Below, one piece after another: positions 44,584 through 55,716 of a stretch of 64,000 nucleotides of DNA. The notes under the pieces are model-generated. The model was not told the DNA's origin. It saw only the letters and a program-made list of their open reading frames with translations, and did not search any database. Position 1 is the first letter of the stretch. Each line of letters opens with the position of its first letter. Location: assembly GCF_020616515.1 (NCBI RefSeq), contig NZ_CP085135.1, positions 5,875,001 through 5,939,000 on the forward strand, read 5' to 3'. The position numbers and the translations under genes were made by a program. Source of the DNA: Mesorhizobium sp. PAMC28654. Its GTDB lineage: Bacteria > Pseudomonadota > Alphaproteobacteria > Rhizobiales > Rhizobiaceae.

Positions 44584-45012
44584 ATGAACGATGGGCCTGT
44601 CACAGGCGACGCGCCGGCATGGCACGCGGATGTCCTCCTCGGCTCCTGGCAGGTTCGCCGTACGGTGATCGACTTCCGGGCCGGCACAAGCTGCGCGTTT
44701 TCCGGGCAGGCTGTCGTGACGGCGGATGGGTTCGCGGAAAGCGGCGAAGTCCGCCTCGGTGAGCGTGCGCTGTCGGCGAGCCGGAGCTACAGGCTGGAGA
44801 GGCGCGGGGATGTCCTTGCAGTCCTTCGCGCCGACGGTTCCGACTTCATCAGCCTTGACGGGCGTGCTTCGCAGAGCGTGCGGCACGATTGCGGCGCCGA
44901 TCTCTATGCCGGGCGTTTCTTCTTTCGCGGACCGCACGAATGGACCGAGGCGTGGCGGGTCAAGGGCCCGCGCAAGAACTATGCGAGCCTCGGCCGGTTC
45001 GTCCGCCTCTGA
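44584..45012 (+). CDS. DUF6314-like protein
   Basis: A 142-residue soluble protein: LLGSWQVRRTVIDFRAGTSC, FSGQAVVTADGFAESGEV, SRSYRLERRGDVLAVLRADG, HDCGADLYAGRFFF and WTEAWRVKGPRKNYASLGRF. The 'W-x-x-x-R-x-I-x-D' start, 'H-x-C-x-x-D-x-Y' and 'W-x-V-x-G-P-x-K' pattern fits DUF6314, a lipocalin-like beta fold of unknown role. A good -10 box TATAAT lies about 40 bp upstream (44541-44546). Confidence 0.75.
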   Translation: MNDGPVTGDAPAWHADVLLGSWQVRRTVIDFRAGTSCAFSGQAVVTADGFAESGEVRLGERALSASRSYRLERRGDVLAVLRADGSDFISLDGRASQSVRHDCGADLYAGRFFFRGPHEWTEAWRVKGPRKNYASLGRFVRL

Positions 45013-45206
45013 TGCGTTTGTGGGCGCCATCAAGGCCCGAGCCGCCGGCTTGTGTCAGAACCGCCCAGAAATGGTGGCGGAAACACAGAAATGGTGCCGA
45101 AATCACCCATCTGGGGGATGCGTGCCGCCGGCTTTGCCCCCATTTTAGGTTGAAGTTCGTCAAGCGAGGGCCAAGTGCCGTCGCGCAACAGCACCGGGGG
45201 GTGTTC

Positions 45207-45500
45207 ATGAAAAAGCGTGTTCTGGCCAGGAATCTGTTTCCCTTGGGCGTGCGCACCAGCATTCGAATCGAAGCCCGATTTCGCGGCCGCCGGCGGTGGA
45301 AAGACGGAGTGGCGACACTGCCGGACGGGCGGAAATTCAGGTTCGTTCCCGGGGCGCGGCTGCATGATCTTGCTCCGGGCGAACGTGTCACGATCACCTA
45401 CGATCCGGCCAGCCGCATCTATGTGGTGGGCAATAGCGGTGGCAGCACCACGACGGTTACCGGGATCGAAGCGGAAATGACGGCCGAGCCGACCGAGTAG
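45207..45500 (+). CDS. Small hypothetical protein (97 aa)
   Basis: ATG 45207 follows the purine-rich GGGGGGTG. The product begins MKKRVLARNLFPLGVRTSIR, is basic in its first half (ARFRGRRRWKD), and has a beta-rich second half (RLHDLAPGERVTITYDPASR, IYVVGNSGGSTTTVTGIEAE). No signal peptide or known domain. The preceding 45013-45206 contains a short direct repeat of ACAGAAATGGTG and nothing else. Confidence 0.5.
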   Translation: MKKRVLARNLFPLGVRTSIRIEARFRGRRRWKDGVATLPDGRKFRFVPGARLHDLAPGERVTITYDPASRIYVVGNSGGSTTTVTGIEAEMTAEPTE

Positions 45501-45752
45501 CGCCGCCGGCAACACAGGCGCATTGTGACGTCCACCAAGGCCGCCGCCATCGATGCCCTGCTAGATTAGAGACGCTCCTTCGCTGCCGAAACGGCTCGAA
45601 CTGGGCATCAACTGGCCGATGTTGCGCTCACCCGTGCGCCCGCAGATCACCTGGAAGTGCTTGGAAAGAATTTTCGACCGCCGCTAAACATCATCGCGGC
45701 GGCTGCTGATTGCAATACTTGGCATTCCGCTGTCGGCGAGGGGGCGGGGTGC

Positions 45753-47864
45753 ATGGTATTTCTGGTGAGCGAATTTCTGCTTGAGATTGGGCGGAAGGTC
45801 CGGTTGTCGCCTGTCGCTCCACTTGCCGCTTCGATAGCTCCGGGCATTCTTTCCGCGCAGGGTCACGGCCCGGGATTCTCGCTGGACAATCGGATCGCGC
45901 GGGTCCGCGAATGGCGTTGGCTTTTAGGGCTGGCGGGCCTTGTCGTATCGCTGGGGCTGGCGGGCTGTAACCCGTTTGACCAGAATCTTGCCGACTGCGT
46001 CGGTCAAGCCGTCGGTTCCGCCCGGCAAATCGAGGCCTGCACGCAAATCATCGATGATGAGGCCGCAAGCGCGGACAGGCGAGCGACCGCCTACCTCATG
46101 CGCGGCAATGGCTTTGCGTCAAAGCCAGACTATGACCGTGCCATTGCCGACTATGACCAGGCGATCGAACTCGATCCGAAAGACGGCAAGGTGTTCTACG
46201 ACCGAGGCATCGCCTGGGAATACAAGGGCGACACCGATCGCGCGATGGCGGATTACGACCAGGCGATCAGCCTCGATCCCCAAATAGTCGATGCCTACAA
46301 CAATCGAGGCCTGTTGTGGGCTGCCAAGGGTGACAATGGCCGGGCCATCGCCGCGTATGACCAGGCGATCGGCCTCGATCCGAAACACATGATTTCCTAT
46401 TACAACCGAGGCATCGCGTGGGGGAACAAGAACGACTATGACCACGCCATCGCCGACTACGATCAGGCCATCGGCCTCGATCCGAAATACGCCGCCGCCT
46501 ACAACAATCGAGGCCTGTTGTGGGCTGACAAGGGCGATAATGATCGCGCGATGGCCGATTACGGTCAGGCGATCAGCCTCGATCCGAAATACGCCGCCGC
46601 CTACAGCAATCGAGGGCTGGTGTGGGCACACAAGCGCAACGGTGATCGCGCGATGGCCGATTACAACCAGGCGATCAGCCTCGATCCCAAAAACGCCAAT
46701 GCCTATTACAATCGAGGCCTGCTGTGGGGTGCCAAGGGCGACAATGATCGCGCCATGGCGGATTTCGACCAGGCGATCGGTCTCGATCCGAAATCTCCGC
46801 TCGCCTATTTCAACCGAGGCATCATATGGGCAAACAAAGGCGGCAATGACCGCGCGATGGCCGACTACGACCACGCGATCAACCTCGATCCCAAAATAGC
46901 CAATGCCTATAACAATCGAGGTTTGCCGTGGGCTGCCAAGGGCGACTATGACCGCGCCATCGCCGACTACGACAAGGCGATCAGCCTCGATGCAAAACAT
47001 GCCCTCCCTTACTACAACAGAGGTATCGCATGGGCGCACAAAGGCGACAATGACCGCGCGCTGGCCGACGACAATGAGGCAATCAGCCTCGATCCGAAGA
47101 TCGTCGATGCCTACAACAACCGAGGCCTGCTGTGGGCCGCCAAAGGCGATGACGACCGCGCCATCGCCGACTACGACCAGGCGATCGGTCTCGATGCGAA
47201 ACATACCATTTCATATTTCAATCGAGGCAGGGCATGGTCCGAGAAGGGTGACAATGATCGCGCCATGGCCGATTTGAGCCAGGCAATCACGCTGGCTCCG
47301 ACAAATCCCGAATATTACCAAGGCCGTGGCCAGCTATGGGTCGACATGGGCGAGTATCCCCGCGCCATCGATGACTTCAGCCATTCGATTTCCGTCGATC
47401 CGAACAATAACACCGGTTATTTCTACCGGGGGATCGCCTATTTCTATTCCGGAGCGCTGGCCAATGCGCGGGCCGATTTCGAACAGTCGGCCACGCTCAG
47501 GCCCGACTTTGCCTATTCCGCGATCTGGCTGGAACTGGCCCAGCGGCGCAGCGGCGTGGGCAGCCATTTGAAAGGCTGGATCGGCAAGGTCGACATGTCG
47601 AAATGGCCGGCGCCGGTGATCCGGATGCTGCTTGGCGAGCAGACACCGGCCGATACACTCAAGGCAGCCGAAGATCCGGATGCGACCACGAAGACCGGAC
47701 AGGTGTGCGAGGCCAATTTCTATACGGCCGAACTCAGCCGGCTGCAGGGGCAAAACGATGAAGCGCTGCGGCTTTACCGGGTCGCCATCAGCGACTGTCC
47801 CAAAGGCTTCGACGAATACCATGCGGCCAAGGCCGCACTGCGCCAGTTGGGGGTGACGCAGTGA
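45753..47864 (+). CDS. Exported TPR-repeat protein, longest intact paralogue
   Basis: About 703 residues from ATG 45753 (an upstream in-frame ATG at 45657 is also open). A hydrophobic segment with a lipobox (LAGLVVSLGLAGCNPFDQ) sits about 70 residues in, so it is probably an anchored lipoprotein, although the long leader is unusual and the true start may be wrong. Then come the Cys cap (ADCVGQAV...IEACTQIID), 14 TPR units of the type GDNDRAMADYDQAISLDP, and the C-terminal domain with KWPAPVIRMLLGEQTP, VCEANFYTAEL and SDCPKGF. It probably scaffolds protein complexes in the periplasm. The TPR units are very alike at DNA level, a sign of recent internal duplication. Confidence 0.82.
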   Translation: MVFLVSEFLLEIGRKVRLSPVAPLAASIAPGILSAQGHGPGFSLDNRIARVREWRWLLGLAGLVVSLGLAGCNPFDQNLADCVGQAVGSARQIEACTQIIDDEAASADRRATAYLMRGNGFASKPDYDRAIADYDQAIELDPKDGKVFYDRGIAWEYKGDTDRAMADYDQAISLDPQIVDAYNNRGLLWAAKGDNGRAIAAYDQAIGLDPKHMISYYNRGIAWGNKNDYDHAIADYDQAIGLDPKYAAAYNNRGLLWADKGDNDRAMADYGQAISLDPKYAAAYSNRGLVWAHKRNGDRAMADYNQAISLDPKNANAYYNRGLLWGAKGDNDRAMADFDQAIGLDPKSPLAYFNRGIIWANKGGNDRAMADYDHAINLDPKIANAYNNRGLPWAAKGDYDRAIADYDKAISLDAKHALPYYNRGIAWAHKGDNDRALADDNEAISLDPKIVDAYNNRGLLWAAKGDDDRAIADYDQAIGLDAKHTISYFNRGRAWSEKGDNDRAMADLSQAITLAPTNPEYYQGRGQLWVDMGEYPRAIDDFSHSISVDPNNNTGYFYRGIAYFYSGALANARADFEQSATLRPDFAYSAIWLELAQRRSGVGSHLKGWIGKVDMSKWPAPVIRMLLGEQTPADTLKAAEDPDATTKTGQVCEANFYTAELSRLQGQNDEALRLYRVAISDCPKGFDEYHAAKAALRQLGVTQ

Positions 47865-47901
47865 GGGCCGCTGACGAGGTTATCGATGATGGGGAGGCAA
47901 G

Positions 47902-49126
47902 ATGATGGCGTCGGGAAGAGGATGGCACAGGCTCTTGTGTCGGGCGCTCGCGGGTGTTGCCGTCCTGCTGGCCCTGACGGGTTTTGGCTCGCTTGACCAG
48001 AACCACGCTGAATGCGCTGGCCAGGCCGGTGGCGGTGCCCGGCAAATCGCCGCCTGCACGCAAATCATCAATGACGCGACAGCGGGCGCCAACATGCGCG
48101 GCACCGCTTATTTCATGCGCGGCAATGGCTGGGGCTCGGACTATCAACGCGCCATTGCCGACTATGACCAGGCAATCGAGCTAACCCCGGGCATCGCCGA
48201 ATATTACGTCCGCCGGGGCTTGGCCTGGATTCACCAGGGCGATGATGTCAGGGCCCTGGCCGATCTCCAGCGGGCCATCGACCTCGGCACCACGAGGCCC
48301 GATGCGTATAATGCCCGAGGTGTCATCTGGGAACGCAAGGGCGATTACGACCGCGCCATCGCCGACTACGACAAGGCAATCAGCCAAGATCCGAAAACCG
48401 TCAATGCCTATATGAATCGCGCCTCCGTCTGGGGCAAGAAAGGCGACTATCAAAGGGCTGTCGCTGACTTCGACATGGCGATAGCCAATGATCCAAAACG
48501 GGCCGAGGCCTACTACGAGCGCGGCTTCACGCGAGGCAAGGCCGGCGACAAGGATGGAGAGCTCGCCGATTACGACGAGACAATCACGCTTAATCCGAAA
48601 CACACCTACGCCTATGTCAGCCGGGCGGTGCTGTGGCTGACGAAGGGCGACAATGACCGCGCCATCGCCGACTACGATCAGGCCATCAGCCTCAATCCTC
48701 AGGGGGCCAATTCCTATGTGAACCGGGGAGTGGCCCATGCGCACAAGGGTGAATTCGACCAGGCCCTGGCTGACTTTGACAAGGCAATCAGCCTCGATGC
48801 GAAACATGCCAACGCTTACAACGGCCGAGGCTTGGTCCGGTTCAGCAGAAGCGAGATTGACCTTGCCATCGCCGACTATGACAAGGCGATCCACCTCAAT
48901 CCGAAATTCGCCGAAGCTTACAACAATCGAGGATTGGCCTGGGGAAGCAAGGGCGATGTCGATCTTGCCATCGCCGACTACGACCAGGCGATCGGTCTCG
49001 ATCCTAAACATACCATTTCTTATTTCAACCGAGGCAGGGCATGGTCCGAGAAGGGTGACAATGATCGCGCCATGGCCGATTTGAACCAGGCAATCACGCT
49101 GGCTCCGACAAATCCCGGATACTACC
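47902..49126 (+). pseudogene. Exported TPR-repeat protein, 5' part, interrupted by IS21 element
   Basis: The second gene of the TPR cluster starts at ATG 47902 (GGGGAGGCAAG upstream), 37 bp after its paralogue. It has a hydrophobic signal (LLCRALAGVAVLLALTGFGS), the Cys cap (AECAGQAG...IAACTQIIN) and ten TPR units. The IS21 element interrupts it after Pro-Gly-Tyr-Tyr; the hybrid frame stops at 49170. Joining base 49126 to 51773 restores a 589-residue protein. The stretch before the insertion is almost identical to that of 45753-47864 over more than 100 bp. Confidence 0.85.
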
Positions 49127-49276
49127 TGCGCGGCGACAAACAAGGTGAGACTCAGCGTCAATCAGGATGAGACTCGGCGGCGGGGGTGTGACGAAGGGAG
49201 GGCGTAGCCCGACCGGAGTTACACCCCCGCCGCCGCGCAATTTTTCAGCGTCTTATGATCGCGGTCGGCCCGGTAG

Positions 49277-50821
<1,545 letters not shown>

Positions 50822-50825
<4 letters not shown>

Positions 50826-51715
50826 GCAACGCCCACACCATCGACGAAGCCCGCCTCGGCATCATGCTCAACGAACTCCGGCTACCGACGATCAAGACGC
50901 TCTGGGCGCAATTTGCCGAGCAGGCCGATAGAGAGGGGTGGCCCGCCGCCCGGTTCCTCTCGGCCATCGCCGAGCATGAGCTGGCCGAACGGGCACATCG
51001 CAGGATCGAACGGCATCTGGCCGAAGCGCATCTGCCGCCCGGAAAGACGCTCGACAGCTTCGCCTTCGACGCCGTACCCATGGTCTCCAAGGCCCAGGTC
51101 ATGGCCATGACCGCCGGTGACAGCTGGCTCGCCAAGGGCGCCAATATCCTGTTGTTCGGCCCACCCGGTGGCGGAAAGTCGCATCTTGCGGCAGCGATCG
51201 GACTCGCCCTCATTGAGAACGGCTGGCGCGTGCAGTTCGCCCGAACCACCGATCTCGTGCAGAAGCTCCAGATCGCGCGGCGAGAGCTGCAGCTCGAAGC
51301 CGCCATCGCCAAGCTCGACAAGTTCGATCTGCTCATCCTCGACGATCTGGCCTACGTCACCAAGGACCAGGCCGAAACGAGCGTGCTCTTCGAACTCATC
51401 TGCGCAAGATATGAGCGGCGTTCCATCATGATCACCGCCAATCAGCCCTTCGGAGAATGGAACAGAATCTTTCCGGACCCCGCCATGACCCTCGCCGCAG
51501 TGGACCGACTTGTTCACCACGCAACGATCTTCGAGATGAACGTCGAAAGCTACCGGCGCAGATCCGCCATGGAAGCCAAACGCCAGCGCGGCAGGCCAGC
51601 CTCTTACGCGACAATCAAGAACAAACACGAACTTGTCGCGGAGCGGCAATCAGAAATAGATGAAGGCCTTGCCAGCGACAATCAGCATGATAATTTGCAC
51701 GTGACCGCGACCTGA
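50822..51715 (+). CDS. istB: IS21 helper ATPase IstB
   Basis: A 297-residue AAA+ ATPase that selects targets and activates IstA. Walker A is LFGPPGGGKSHLAAAIG, Walker B is FDLLILDDLAYV, and the sensor region SIMITANQPFGEW is present. The N-terminal helical domain (RLGIMLNELRLPTIKTLWAQ) is typical. It starts in an ATGA overlap with the istA frame. Intact. Confidence 0.93.
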
Positions 51716-51772
51716 GAATCTCATCCAGATCGCCGCTCACGTCTCATCCAGATCGTCGCGCTATATACTACC

Positions 51773-52317
51773 AGTTTCGTGGCCTGGTATGGAATGCCAT
51801 GGGCGAGTATGCCCGTGCCATCGATGACCTCAGCCATTCGATTTCCCTCGATCCGAAAAATGCCGCCACCTATTATGACCGGGGTATCGTCTATTTTTAT
51901 TCCGGCGCGCTGGCCAAGGCGCGGGCCGATTTCGAACAGGCGGCCACGCTCAAGCCCGACTTTGCGTATTCCGCGATCTGGCTGGACCTGGCCCAGCGGC
52001 GCAGCGGCGTTGGCAGCCATTTGAAGGGCTGGATCGGCAAGGTCGACATGACGAAATGGCCGGCACCGGTGATCCGGATGCTGCTTGGCGAGCAGACGCC
52101 CGCCGATACACTCAAGGCAGCCGACGATCCGGATGCGACCACGAAGACCGGACAGCTGTGCGAGGCCAATTTCTATACGGCCGAACTCAGCCAACTGCAG
52201 GGGCGGAACGATGAAGCGCTGCGGCTTTACCGCGCCGTCATCAGCGACTGTTCCAAGGGCTTCGGCGGATACGATGGTGCCAGGTCCGCGCTTCGCGAGT
52301 TGGGCGTGACGCCGTGA
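51773..52317 (+). pseudogene. Exported TPR-repeat protein, 3' part after the IS21 insertion
   Basis: The sequence after the second ATACTACC continues the 47902 gene: QFRGLVWNAMGEYARAIDDL, two last TPR units, and the common C-terminal domain (KWPAPVIRMLLGEQTPADTL, LCEANFYTAELSQLQGRND, SDCSKGF). It ends at TGA 52315-52317. An internal ATG at 51799 keeps the frame open but lacks an export signal. The domain is nearly identical to that of 45753-47864. Confidence 0.87.
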
Positions 52318-52354
52318 GCCGGCTTCAGGGCTCTCGCGCAAAGCGGAGGCCGGG

Positions 52355-53611
52355 TTGATCCGAGAACGGCAAGGGATTTCCCGGCGGTTGCTGGCCGGGC
52401 TCGCGATCCTGGTCGTTTCGGGGCTGCCGGCGCTCGCTGCCGTCAGCGACTGCACCAGCAGTGGTGCGGCCGATCCGGCGGCGCGGATTGCCGCCTGCAC
52501 CCGCATGATCGAGGCTTCGCAGGGGCTGCCCGGTAGCCTCGAATTTGCCTACATCAAACGTGCCACTGCCCGGCTGGTGCTAAAAGACTTCGACGGCGCC
52601 ATCGCGGATTACAGCGCGGTCATCGGCATCTCGCCAAAGTCGATCATCGCATATCACGGCAGAGCCGTCGCATGGTTCCAGAAGGGGGACTATGACCACG
52701 CCATCGCGGATTTCGACCAGGCGATCGGCCTTGACCCGAAGAACGCCAGAATCCAGTACAGCCGCGGTCTTGTCTGGTCACAAAAGGGGGATGTCCTGCG
52801 CGCCATCGCCGACTATGCCCAGGCAATCGAGTTCGACCCGAAATATGTGCCCCCCTACATCGAACGGGGATTGCTCTGGGCAGGCAAGGGCGACAATGAT
52901 CTCGCCATCGCCGATTACGACAAGGCGATCGGGCTCGATCCGAAATCCGCCGACGCCTACAACAACCGGGGAAGGGCCTGGGCTGCCGAGGGCGATAATG
53001 ATCGCGCCATCGCCGACTACGACCGGGCGATCAGTCTCGATCCGAAACCCGCCGCATCTTATTACAACCGAGGCATGGCATGGGCACGGAAGGACGATTC
53101 TGGGCATGCGATCGCCGACTACGACCAGGCAATCAATCTCGATCCGAAATATGCCTTTGCTTATCTTGAGCGGGGCGTTGTCCATTTCTATTCCGGCGCG
53201 CTGCCCAAGGCGCAAGCCGATTTCGAACAGGCGGCCTCGCTCAGGCCCGACAATGCCTACCTCGCGATCTGGCTGGACATGGCCGAACGGCGCGGTGGAG
53301 CGGCCAGCCATTTGCAGGACGCGATCGGCAAGCTCGACATGAGGAAATGGCCGGCGCCGGTGGTTCGGATGTTGCTTGGGGAGCAAGCGCCCGCCGATAT
53401 ACTGGAGGCGGCGGCTGAAGCCCGGAACGCAAACGCAAGAACCGGAAGGCTGTGCGACGCCAATTTCTACACCGCCGAACTCGACCGGTTGCAGGGACAC
53501 GGTGATGAAGCCATGCGGCTTTACCGGATTGCCGTCAGCAATTGTCCCAAGGGCTTCACTGAGTACATCGCGGCCAAGGCCGCGCTGAAGGAGTTGGGCG
53601 TGTCGCCGTGA
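52355..53611 (+). CDS. Exported TPR-repeat protein, short intact paralogue
   Basis: A 418-residue protein from TTG 52355 (GCGGAGGCCGGG upstream). The signal peptide LLAGLAILVVSGLPALAA is followed by the Cys cap (VSDCTSSG...IAACTRMIE), seven TPR units and the shared C-terminal domain (KWPAPVVRMLLGEQAPADIL, LCDANFYTAELDRLQGHGDE, SNCPKGF). It lies 37 bp after the interrupted paralogue, so the three TPR genes from 45.7 kb may form one operon. Intact and the most compact member of the family. Confidence 0.87.
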   Translation: MIRERQGISRRLLAGLAILVVSGLPALAAVSDCTSSGAADPAARIAACTRMIEASQGLPGSLEFAYIKRATARLVLKDFDGAIADYSAVIGISPKSIIAYHGRAVAWFQKGDYDHAIADFDQAIGLDPKNARIQYSRGLVWSQKGDVLRAIADYAQAIEFDPKYVPPYIERGLLWAGKGDNDLAIADYDKAIGLDPKSADAYNNRGRAWAAEGDNDRAIADYDRAISLDPKPAASYYNRGMAWARKDDSGHAIADYDQAINLDPKYAFAYLERGVVHFYSGALPKAQADFEQAASLRPDNAYLAIWLDMAERRGGAASHLQDAIGKLDMRKWPAPVVRMLLGEQAPADILEAAAEARNANARTGRLCDANFYTAELDRLQGHGDEAMRLYRIAVSNCPKGFTEYIAAKAALKELGVSP

Positions 53612-53701
53612 GACGCGGCGAGCGAGCTTTCGATGCAGCTACAGGGCTGGAAGAGCCCGGACAAGCGCGCGCCGTGCTGACCTGCGAAGGCGCGGCGGGG
53701 C

Positions 53702-53818
53702 ATGCCGAGAAGCGATGTTCTGCTCGAGGACGGTTTGCCCAAGGTTGTGCGGCAGGCCATCGACAGGTTCGTCGATGCGTGTGATATCGATTTGCGCGGC
53801 ATGTCAGGAAGAAGATGA
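53702..53818 (+). CDS. Possible 38-aa peptide overlapping the next gene
   Basis: ATG 53702 opens MPRSDVLLEDGLPKVVRQAI, then DRFVDACDIDLRGMSGRR, and its TGA overlaps the ATG of 53815 as ATGA. This layout suggests translational coupling. Its reality rests on that overlap and on plausible composition only. Confidence 0.35.
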   Translation: MPRSDVLLEDGLPKVVRQAIDRFVDACDIDLRGMSGRR

Positions 53819-54210
53819 AGAAATTCCTGTGGTCTATTTCCACTCTTGTCCTGCTCGTGCTGCTCGGGCTGGTATCCTGGACTATAGCCTACAGCAATCG
53901 AGAGAAGCTGAGCGATCAGCAGCTCATCGCGATTGTTGCGGGTAAAATGGCGAGGCGGCAATTGGGGTCAATCAGCTACGCGTCCGCAGCTGATCTGGTG
54001 AACTCCAACCCTGGTTGTTGCATTGCGCGGCATTCCAATCATGAGTGGTTGCGGGCCCAGATCATCGAGCAGGGCGCCTCTGTCGTTCAAATGAACTATG
54101 TTATCGAAGATACCCCCGACGTGCTGTATTACTTCAATGAATCCTTGATCGATTCCGATGGCCGGATACTCGAATCGAGAGGTATCGACACAAAGACTCC
54201 GATTTGGTAG
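53815..54210 (+). CDS. Membrane-anchored hypothetical protein (131 aa)
   Basis: The N-terminal segment MKKFLWSISTLVLLVLLGLV is a membrane anchor or signal. The periplasmic part includes NREKLSDQQLIAIVAGKMAR, NSNPGCCIARHSNHEWLRAQ (adjacent Cys pair) and DTPDVLYYFNESLIDSDGRI. AGGAAGAAG upstream serves as ribosome-binding site. Lower GC and unusual composition compared with its neighbours hint at acquisition by transfer. No family recognised. Confidence 0.6.
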   Translation: MKKFLWSISTLVLLVLLGLVSWTIAYSNREKLSDQQLIAIVAGKMARRQLGSISYASAADLVNSNPGCCIARHSNHEWLRAQIIEQGASVVQMNYVIEDTPDVLYYFNESLIDSDGRILESRGIDTKTPIW

Positions 54211-54251
54211 CGGCAGTCACCACATCGAAGTCCAGGTCCTGATTTCTGCCC

Positions 54252-54731
54252 ATGCACGTCGAGACTTACCAGGCCTACCGCGCCGCGCTGCTGCCGTTCT
54301 TTACCCTGGCCGATGATTCCGCAGTCCAGATTGCCGGCTACATCGCGCTTGGCGAGGTTTTGGTGGCCCGCGATGGCGATGCAATCATCGGCCATGCGCA
54401 GGTCATCGAGACCGATGACCCCGGCGTGTTCGAGCTGAAGAGCATGGCGGTGGGCGAAGCAAGGCAAGGCGAGGGCATCGGCCGCGCGCTGGTCGAGGCG
54501 ACGGTGGCTCTCTGCCGCGAACAAGGCGGGCGCCGCCTGATCGTTTCCACCGCCGCCGCCGACACCGGCAACCTGCGCTTCTACCAGCGGCAGGGGTTTC
54601 GCATGGAGCGGATCGTGCGCGACGCCTTCGGCCCGGCGACCGGTTATGCGGAAGGGCTGCTCGTCGACGGCATCCCGTTGCGCGACCAGGTGTTTCTGGA
54701 TCGTGACCTCGAGGCGGACGGGGAGCGCTAG
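54252..54731 (+). CDS. GNAT-family N-acetyltransferase
   Basis: A 159-residue acetyl-CoA-dependent acetyltransferase. The acetyl-CoA-binding motif A is FELKSMAVGEARQGEGIGRA (Q-x-x-G-x-G/A), followed by LVEATVALCREQGGRRLIVS and the motif B NLRFYQRQGFRMERI. The substrate (amine, aminoglycoside or protein) is not predictable. It acts in the cytoplasm. Single gene. Confidence 0.87.
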   Translation: MHVETYQAYRAALLPFFTLADDSAVQIAGYIALGEVLVARDGDAIIGHAQVIETDDPGVFELKSMAVGEARQGEGIGRALVEATVALCREQGGRRLIVSTAAADTGNLRFYQRQGFRMERIVRDAFGPATGYAEGLLVDGIPLRDQVFLDRDLEADGER

Positions 54732-54787
54732 AAACCCTAAGTCGAGATCTTTTCCGAAAGCCGGATTCCGCCTCCCGGGATGATCCT

Positions 54788-55513
54788 CTAGGCGTAGTCG
54801 AGAAGCGATCGTCCGCGCGGGCGCGGATCAGATTCCATCGCTGGGGATGCAGCGGCAGATGCCGAGGCGTTGGAGAGCGCGCGTGCCTGCCATGCGATCA
54901 GCAGCGTCTTGAGCGCGTGTTTGGATACGCCCATCGGAGCAGTAATCATCAGTCCACGTCGAACAAACCAACGGCGATGCGACTGATGCGCGAACTCGCA
55001 CATGAGGTAGGCCCAGCGAGGATTGAAAACACGGAACCCTGAGAAGTCCGACCAACGATAGGAATGCCTCCCCCACGGTGATCGGTATTCAAGCCCGTCA
55101 AGGCCAAGCACCAGTTCTCGGCGCGGCAACTGACAAAGAGCGCCTATCGCGACCAACAAGCCAATGGTGCCGACGATCACTAACCGGGAGAACTCCCAGT
55201 CGTCGCCGTGGCCCGGTTTGCCCATTGCCGCGCCGGAAAGGAGCACGCCTGCCAGTGACAGCAGTGAGAGGCAAAGCAGAATGCGCTGCCATCTTGGCGC
55301 GCTTATTGTAACCGGTCCCGGAAACCGTGCGAGCCAGTGGTCGGTCTGGTGGTACGAATATGCCATTGCCACTGTCCAGCCAAGCGCCGCAACCGCTAGA
55401 AACAACATGAACATCGCCTTGCTGTCAGAGCCTCCAGACGCGATAATCCAGACGGCTGCCGCCAAGGCGATCGCCGACATGCCGAACCCAATGAGGAGAT
55501 CAAGAGAGGTCAT
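54788..55513 (-). CDS. Hypothetical polytopic membrane protein (241 aa)
   Basis: From ATG 55513 the product has four hydrophobic segments (LLIGFGMSAIALAAAVWIIA, AMFMLFLAVAALGWTVAMAY, LLCLSLLSLAGVLLSGAAMG, LVIVGTIGLLVAIGALCQLP), then a PH-like soluble domain (ELVLGLDGLEYRSPWGRHSY, WSDFSGFRVF) resembling STM3941-type proteins. The upstream extension to 55642 is atypical. Function unknown. Confidence 0.65.
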   Translation of the reverse strand: MTSLDLLIGFGMSAIALAAAVWIIASGGSDSKAMFMLFLAVAALGWTVAMAYSYHQTDHWLARFPGPVTISAPRWQRILLCLSLLSLAGVLLSGAAMGKPGHGDDWEFSRLVIVGTIGLLVAIGALCQLPRRELVLGLDGLEYRSPWGRHSYRWSDFSGFRVFNPRWAYLMCEFAHQSHRRWFVRRGLMITAPMGVSKHALKTLLIAWQARALSNASASAAASPAMESDPRPRGRSLLDYA

Positions 55514-55716
55514 CGTCGGCGAGCCTAATGCCTCAGGCGCTAAGGCTTGGTTTCTTGCAAGAACAAGATGCGCTGGAGTCAGTCTGCAGCATCCGCCATG
55601 GGTCGGACTCGGTCGCTCATTCCGGCCCTTCCGCTTTGTCACTACACTCCCGCGAATCTCGGCGAGCCCCTCATGCGCCGAACGCTCGTTCGACCGCGTC
55701 CGGAGAAAAATATCGA

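Noticed and set aside
46119..47204. Minus-strand 361-codon frame with regular repeats inside the TPR gene
   Set aside because: The repetition is the complement of the TPR units; it has no ribosome-binding site and no independent family pattern.
46140..47400. CRISPR-like spacing of repeats in the TPR gene region
   Set aside because: The period is about 102 bp, equal to 34 codons, and the units are coding and imperfect; these are TPRs, not a CRISPR array.
48181..49161. Minus-strand 326-codon repeat-like frame
   Set aside because: Same explanation: antisense image of the TPR repeats.
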